Assembly: GCF_000430725.1 (NCBI RefSeq)
Contig: NZ_KE387217.1
Location: forward strand, 1-54,886
DNA from: Azohydromonas australica DSM 1124
Lineage (GTDB): Bacteria; Pseudomonadota; Gammaproteobacteria; Burkholderiales; Burkholderiaceae_C
DNA length: 54,886 nucleotides
Reading direction: 5' to 3'
Position numbers and translations under genes: made by a program. Under the pieces are notes generated by a model, which made no database searches, was not told the DNA's origin, and worked only from the letters and a program-made list of their open reading frames with translations. Position 1 is the stretch's first letter. Each line of letters opens with the position of its first letter. Positions 51,287 through 54,886 of the stretch are shown here, piece after piece.

Positions 51287-51537
51287 GATAAAGCTGCAGA
51301 AGCGCGCGGCAACCTTGGTCACCGCAGCTGCATTCTGGGGCGCGAGCGGGGCAGGGAACCCAAGGGCCAAGCCCTGCGCCGGCCGACTTCGTGACAGGCT
51401 GCCCACGATGACGACCGGGAACTCGAAGGCGCCGCCGACCAGCTCCCCGCCGCCAGACGTGCAGGGACACCGCCAGCCCGGGAAGCCTGGGGCACGCCCT
51501 GGAGGCCGGCGAGCTCAACCCTTGCAGCGCCGCCTGC

Positions 51538-51741
51538 ATGGACAAAGCAGGTGAGCTGCGTGCAAAGCGCAACGTGTTGGAACTCCAGTTGGTGCTCCTG
51601 GAGCAGGGGATTCAAGCGCAGTGCCGCTGGCAAGTGAGGGCAGCGCCTGAGCTGGCCGAACGCATGCCGTCCCTGTTTGATCGTCTGCGCTTGGTGAACG
51701 AGAAGCTGGCCGAGCTGCGCCGGCCCAGGGTCGACGACTGA
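51538..51741 (+). CDS. Small coiled-coil family protein (paralogue 2)
   Basis: The 67-residue protein starts at ATG 51538: MDKAGELRAKRNVLELQLVL, EQGIQAQCRWQVRAAPELAE, then LRLVNEKLAELRRPR. It is helical with heptad-like Leu spacing. It shares the plan of the proteins at 50345-50529 and 52000-52209 (M-D/E-x-x-x-EL ... LxLLE ... DQRQ-type centre ... R(L/E)xxVNxKLxxxR). No function is known and the ribosome binding site is weak. Confidence 0.6.
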   Translation: MDKAGELRAKRNVLELQLVLLEQGIQAQCRWQVRAAPELAERMPSLFDRLRLVNEKLAELRRPRVDD

Positions 51742-51999
51742 CATCACGCCCTGGCAATGCTGGCGCAGCTGCGGCACGTCACCGGTACCGCGTCTGTTCG
51801 CGCTTGCTGCGGGTCCTCGTCCCCTCCCGCGTGTTGGGCAGCCCTGGCAATGTTGGGTACAGGCTTGAACGTGAGCTGACATGCACGCCAGGGAAGGGGT
51901 GTGGGTAGCGTTTTCGCCCCCGGGGCCTCCAGCACCAGCCAGGTAGACCCTCGGGCATATCCCGGGTGCTGCTAGGCTTACTTGTTGCTGCGCCGCAGC

Positions 52000-52209
52000 A
52001 TGGACCGACACGATGAACTGATCCGGCTGCATGCCATGCGTGGGCTGCTGGAGACACGGCTGCTGGTGCTGGAGCGGGCGATTGAGGACCAGCGCCAGCA
52101 CGGGGTTGCTGCCCCCGATCTACTCAAGCGCGTGGAGGCTCTGCTCCCTAGACTTGAACAGGTGAACGCCAAGTTGGACAAGATGCGAAGCACTGCTGCT
52201 CCTGCGTAG
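52000..52209 (+). CDS. Small coiled-coil family protein (paralogue 3)
   Basis: The 69-residue protein starts at ATG 52000: MDRHDELIRLHAMRGLLETR, LVLERAIEDQRQHGVAAPDL, EALLPRLEQVNAKLDKMRST. This is the best-preserved of the three paralogues and is predicted to be entirely alpha-helical. There is about 260 bases of non-coding sequence between it and paralogue 2, so each may have its own promoter. Confidence 0.6.
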   Translation: MDRHDELIRLHAMRGLLETRLLVLERAIEDQRQHGVAAPDLLKRVEALLPRLEQVNAKLDKMRSTAAPA

Positions 52210-52820
52210 CACCAGCGTCAGCCGCCCGGATCAAGCGGGAGCCGCGTCGCCGGTGGCGATGACCGACGCGCAGCCGATCACCGATCGGCGCGGAACATCT
52301 GGCCGCACTGATTTCACAGCAGCCCGGCGTCGGCGTGGTCCATGAAAGGCTCGCCGCTGCGTACGTAGCCGCGGCGCCGGAGGCTGGCCACCTTTGACGC
52401 CGGCGTTGGCCTGAGCGGCCAGGAACGCCGCCACCATCTTGAGGGCGACCGGGAAGGCGCAGCCCCCGCTCGCCCGCCCCACCCGGACACGCACCAGGCC
52501 TCAAAGCGCGGAAGCCGGCTTGGTAGGCGCGCAGCGTTGCGGGCGCCGCATGGCCCGGCGAATACCGGCGCGTGGCATCGATGGTTGGACTGCCAAGGCG
52601 AGTTGCGGCGGCGGCGTGAGCCGTCAGTGCAGTTCGGTCATGTTCGGATCCCTCCTGGTTGTTTTACTTCCGGGAAGCTACGCGTTATCGAATTCAACCA
52701 AGCGGAATCCTCGCTACCTCCATTGCTCTCCTTGTGCGGGCAGTCGCAGCATGAAAACGCCGTGGCAGTGCCACGGACACTCTGCAAGGTGATCTGTCCG
52801 GAGTTGCCCGGACCGCAGGC
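52210..52820. other. No recognisable gene
   Basis: Only biased shadow frames are seen. A minus-strand stretch near 52380-52480 (GGCAFPVALKMVAAFLAAQA) looks faintly protein-like but has no support. Confidence 0.4.
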
Positions 52821-53273
52821 TCAACCGCCCATGCGCACCAGTGGCGACGGGGCCTGTGCCGAGCCCGTTGGGCGGCCCTCGGCATCCAGCTCGATGCGGC
52901 CGAGCAGCCCGCAGGGATGGCCAGAGCGCCACATCGATATCGCCAGCAAGACCCTCGGCGGCGTCAGCGGCTGATCCTTTCCATAGAGGTAGGATCTTCT
53001 TAGCCCGACCTCCACAAAGGTCAGCGAGCACCCTGCCTGGACTTCTTCACGGGCACGTGCGACAAACTCGGCTTGCCGGGTGACCGACTCATCGCCCCAA
53101 GCCAAGTCCAGCACCGCGCGCTCGATACCTCGGTCAAGCTCCTGGCTACGGAAGGCAATCCACCTCAGTCGATAACCGCAAAGGCACACGCCGGGCGAGC
53201 GAAAGCGCACCGAGAACCGGTCATAGAAGGCACGCAGCTCCTGAGGTGGCCGGGGATCGAAAGCATCGGACAT
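52821..53273 (-). CDS. Hypothetical soluble protein
   Basis: The 150-residue protein starts at ATG 53273. Coherent, mixed alpha/beta sequence: PQELRAFYDRFSVRFRSPGV, CGYRLRWIAFRSQELDRGIE, LDLAWGDESVTRQAEFVARA and CSLTFVEVGLRRSYLYGKDQ. No family is recognised and there is no signal peptide or membrane helix. It is divergent from the small gene at 53366 with about 90 bases between. Confidence 0.6.
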   Translation of the reverse strand: MSDAFDPRPPQELRAFYDRFSVRFRSPGVCLCGYRLRWIAFRSQELDRGIERAVLDLAWGDESVTRQAEFVARAREEVQAGCSLTFVEVGLRRSYLYGKDQPLTPPRVLLAISMWRSGHPCGLLGRIELDAEGRPTGSAQAPSPLVRMGG

Positions 53274-53365
53274 GCTCGTAAGAGTGCCACGCCGCGACAG
53301 ACATCGTTTCTCCCATGGGCGGCGCCAGCCGGCTGCCCGGACTGGATTGCTCAACGCAACAGGCC

Positions 53366-53794
53366 ATGGACCCAAACGAGGCACGCGACTTTTGGCAAAC
53401 GGTGGTGGACGCCGGGGACAAGCTCGGCCCGGTGCGCCGAGCCCCGGCCATCGAACGCGACCGCCAGCAAGGAATCCAGCGCATTGAGCAGATCGTCCAG
53501 ATGCTGCAGGACGTCGCCACCGACATCGATCTGCTGCTCACGGTCGCGGGGGAACAGGTACTGGACGGCGACAGCGCCGAACTGCGCTTCATCATCGGTT
53601 GCAACTACGATGCCGATGCCATCGAAGCGGTGCAGCAACTCATGGCCTCAGCGCCGGAGCGGACAGGGGTTCCAATGCATGACAGCTGCGCGCCGAGCCA
53701 GCAGGCATGCATCACAGACCGCGGGTGCCCGGCGCCTCGGACGGCAAAAAGCGTTCGAGAAGTGCTATCAGCTGTGCCATGTCAAAGGGCTTGA
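53366..53794 (+). CDS. Hypothetical protein, end overlapping the kinase gene
   Basis: ATG 53366 begins 142 codons. The first 95 are protein-like (MDPNEARDFWQTVVDAGDKL, RQQGIQRIEQIVQMLQDVAT, LLLTVAGEQVLDGDSAELRF, NYDADAIEAVQQLMAS). The tail after about residue 100 is low in coding character and overlaps the 3' end of the convergent kinase gene by 83 bases, so the natural stop may have been lost by a frameshift near 53670. Confidence 0.5.
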   Translation: MDPNEARDFWQTVVDAGDKLGPVRRAPAIERDRQQGIQRIEQIVQMLQDVATDIDLLLTVAGEQVLDGDSAELRFIIGCNYDADAIEAVQQLMASAPERTGVPMHDSCAPSQQACITDRGCPAPRTAKSVREVLSAVPCQRA

Positions 53795-54886
53795 CCAACA
53801 CGTCATCCATGCCGGCTTCTTTGCAACGCTGCCGATCTTCGGCCAGCGCACTGGCCGTGAGGGCGACGATCGGTGTGCGCGGCCATCCCTGTTGGGCTTC
53901 CAAAGCGCGGATGCGCCGAGTTGCTTCCAGGCCGTCCATGATGGGCATGTGCATGTCCATCAGGACGATGTCCGGGGCACCCTGCGCATAGGCCTTGACC
54001 GCCGCATCGCCGTCCGGGGCAGGGTGCACTTGCAGGCCGAGCTGCTCCAGCATCATGCACGCCAGTTGCATGTTGACCTCGTTGTCCTCGACCACCAGGG
54101 CTGCCCTGCCGTCCAGCGTGGCTGTCGACGCACCCGACCCACCCGGGGCTGCCAGTGCATGCGCCCCAGCTGGTGCTGCCATGGCCGCCGCTGGCAGCGT
54201 CAGCACCACCCAGAATTCCGCGCCCTGCCCGGGTTGGCTGTGCACTCCCACCTCGCCGCCATGCAACTGCGCCAGGTGCCTGACGATGGACAGGCCCAGG
54301 CCCGAGCCCCCGAAGCGCCGCGTGGTGGAGCCATCCGCCTGAGTGAACGGTTCGAAGATCCACGCCTGTTGCTCCGCGGTGAGCCCGATGCCACTGTCGT
54401 GCACGACGAAGCGCCAGCGTTCGCCTGCCTCGTGCACCAGGCACAGATCCACGCCTCCCGCGGACGTGAACTTCACGGCATTGGACAGCAGGTTGTTGAG
54501 GATCTGTGACAGCCGCAGTGGATCGCCCAGCACGGGAGCCGGCTCGTGCTGGGGCAGGTGCAGCCGCAGTGCCAGCCCTTTGTGCGCCGCCATGGGCTGG
54601 AAGAGCGCGGCAGCCTCGCGAGCGATGGCGCTCAGGTCCATGGGCACGTATTCGAGCTTGAGCTGGCCGGCCTCGATGCGTGAGAAGTCCAGGATGTCGT
54701 CGATGAGGCCCAGCAGCAACCGGCCCGAATGCAAGACCAGCTGGGCCTGCTGGCGCTGCCTCGGCGGCAGCTGCGCCTCGGCCAGCGTCCCGGCCATGCC
54801 CAGCATCCCGTGCAACGGTGTGCGGATCTCGTGGCTCATGTTGGCCAGGAAGCTGCTCTTGGCACGGCTGGCCGCCTCGGCGTCCT
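53712..54886 (-). CDS. Hybrid sensor histidine kinase/response regulator (C-terminal part, runs off the window)
   Basis: The frame is open from the window edge to 53712. It has HisKA with the phosphoacceptor His in SHEIRTPLHGMLGMAG, HATPase_c with the N box (LNNLLSNAVKFTSAGG), G1 (HDSGIGLT) and GSGLGLSIVRHLAQLHGG, then a receiver domain with VVEDNEVN and the phospho-acceptor Asp in DIVLMDMHMPIMDG, plus the Lys in DDVLVKPFD. The sensory N-terminus lies outside the window. It signals by internal phosphorelay to its own receiver; no HPt domain is present in the part seen. Confidence 0.94.
   Translation of the reverse strand, partial: DAEAASRAKSSFLANMSHEIRTPLHGMLGMAGTLAEAQLPPRQRQQAQLVLHSGRLLLGLIDDILDFSRIEAGQLKLEYVPMDLSAIAREAAALFQPMAAHKGLALRLHLPQHEPAPVLGDPLRLSQILNNLLSNAVKFTSAGGVDLCLVHEAGERWRFVVHDSGIGLTAEQQAWIFEPFTQADGSTTRRFGGSGLGLSIVRHLAQLHGGEVGVHSQPGQGAEFWVVLTLPAAAMAAPAGAHALAAPGGSGASTATLDGRAALVVEDNEVNMQLACMMLEQLGLQVHPAPDGDAAVKAYAQGAPDIVLMDMHMPIMDGLEATRRIRALEAQQGWPRTPIVALTASALAEDRQRCKEAGMDDVLVKPFDMAQLIALLERFLPSEAPGTRGL

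Overview
The window is GC-rich DNA (roughly two-thirds G+C by eye) of a betaproteobacterium, most likely Burkholderiales. DUF4148 proteins, a PxKF-tailed secreted protein, an H-NS of the short betaproteobacterial type, IS66/IS4/IS605-type remains and a VirB/VirD4 conjugation system support this. The genus cannot be told from the sequence alone. The whole window reads as a chromosomal accessory region: about 27 kb of decayed mobile DNA and scattered cargo genes on the left, an integrative/conjugative-type transfer module in the middle, and small orphan ORFs plus a sensor kinase on the right. No tRNA, rRNA or CRISPR array was seen.

Left part (1-28 kb). A broken transposase is followed by a ribosome-modulation-factor-like gene, DUF4148 genes and a secreted seven-blade RCC1-type propeller protein. 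A nested mobile element spans 4.0-7.8 kb. In it an IS4-family element sits in an IS200/IS605-type hairpin with an 8-bp target duplication, and is itself split next to the catalytic Glu codon by a 2.36-kb element carrying a large serine recombinase. Then come a Ser/Gly-rich secreted protein, a LuxR-type response regulator, a pirin, a metallo-beta-lactamase-fold lipoprotein, a cytochrome c peroxidase fragment, OsmC, an ECF42-type sigma factor with three YCII/DGPF genes (one frameshifted), a membrane diguanylate cyclase, a gutted tnpB, a PAS-GAF-PAS histidine kinase, two more RMF-like genes, and fragments of a kinase and of IS66 tnpB.

Middle (28-49 kb). H-NS with its terminator, a DUF1016 nuclease and a TOTE-type helicase/primase fragment precede a long leftward conjugation operon. 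In transcription order this is a TrbM-like protein, VirB1, VirB2, VirB3, VirB4, a small exported protein, VirB6, VirB5, VirB8, VirB9, VirB10, VirB11, VirD4, an OmpA-like lipoprotein, a 57-aa protein, a large LPD7 protein that also carries a PDZ domain, and four small accessory genes. The genes overlap or abut, many by 4 bp. A good promoter lies in the divergent gap at 48.8-48.9 kb with 10-bp inverted operator-like repeats. An HTH-type gene reads the other way and is the obvious candidate regulator. No relaxase, integrase or attachment site for this module lies in the window.

Right part (49-54.9 kb). This holds a cluster of small genes, including three paralogous coiled-coil proteins (one frameshifted), a Cys-rich ORF that follows a stop codon in frame, and degenerate copies of an unnamed family also seen at 26.6 kb. 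It ends with the C-terminal part of a hybrid histidine kinase/response regulator that runs off the window edge.
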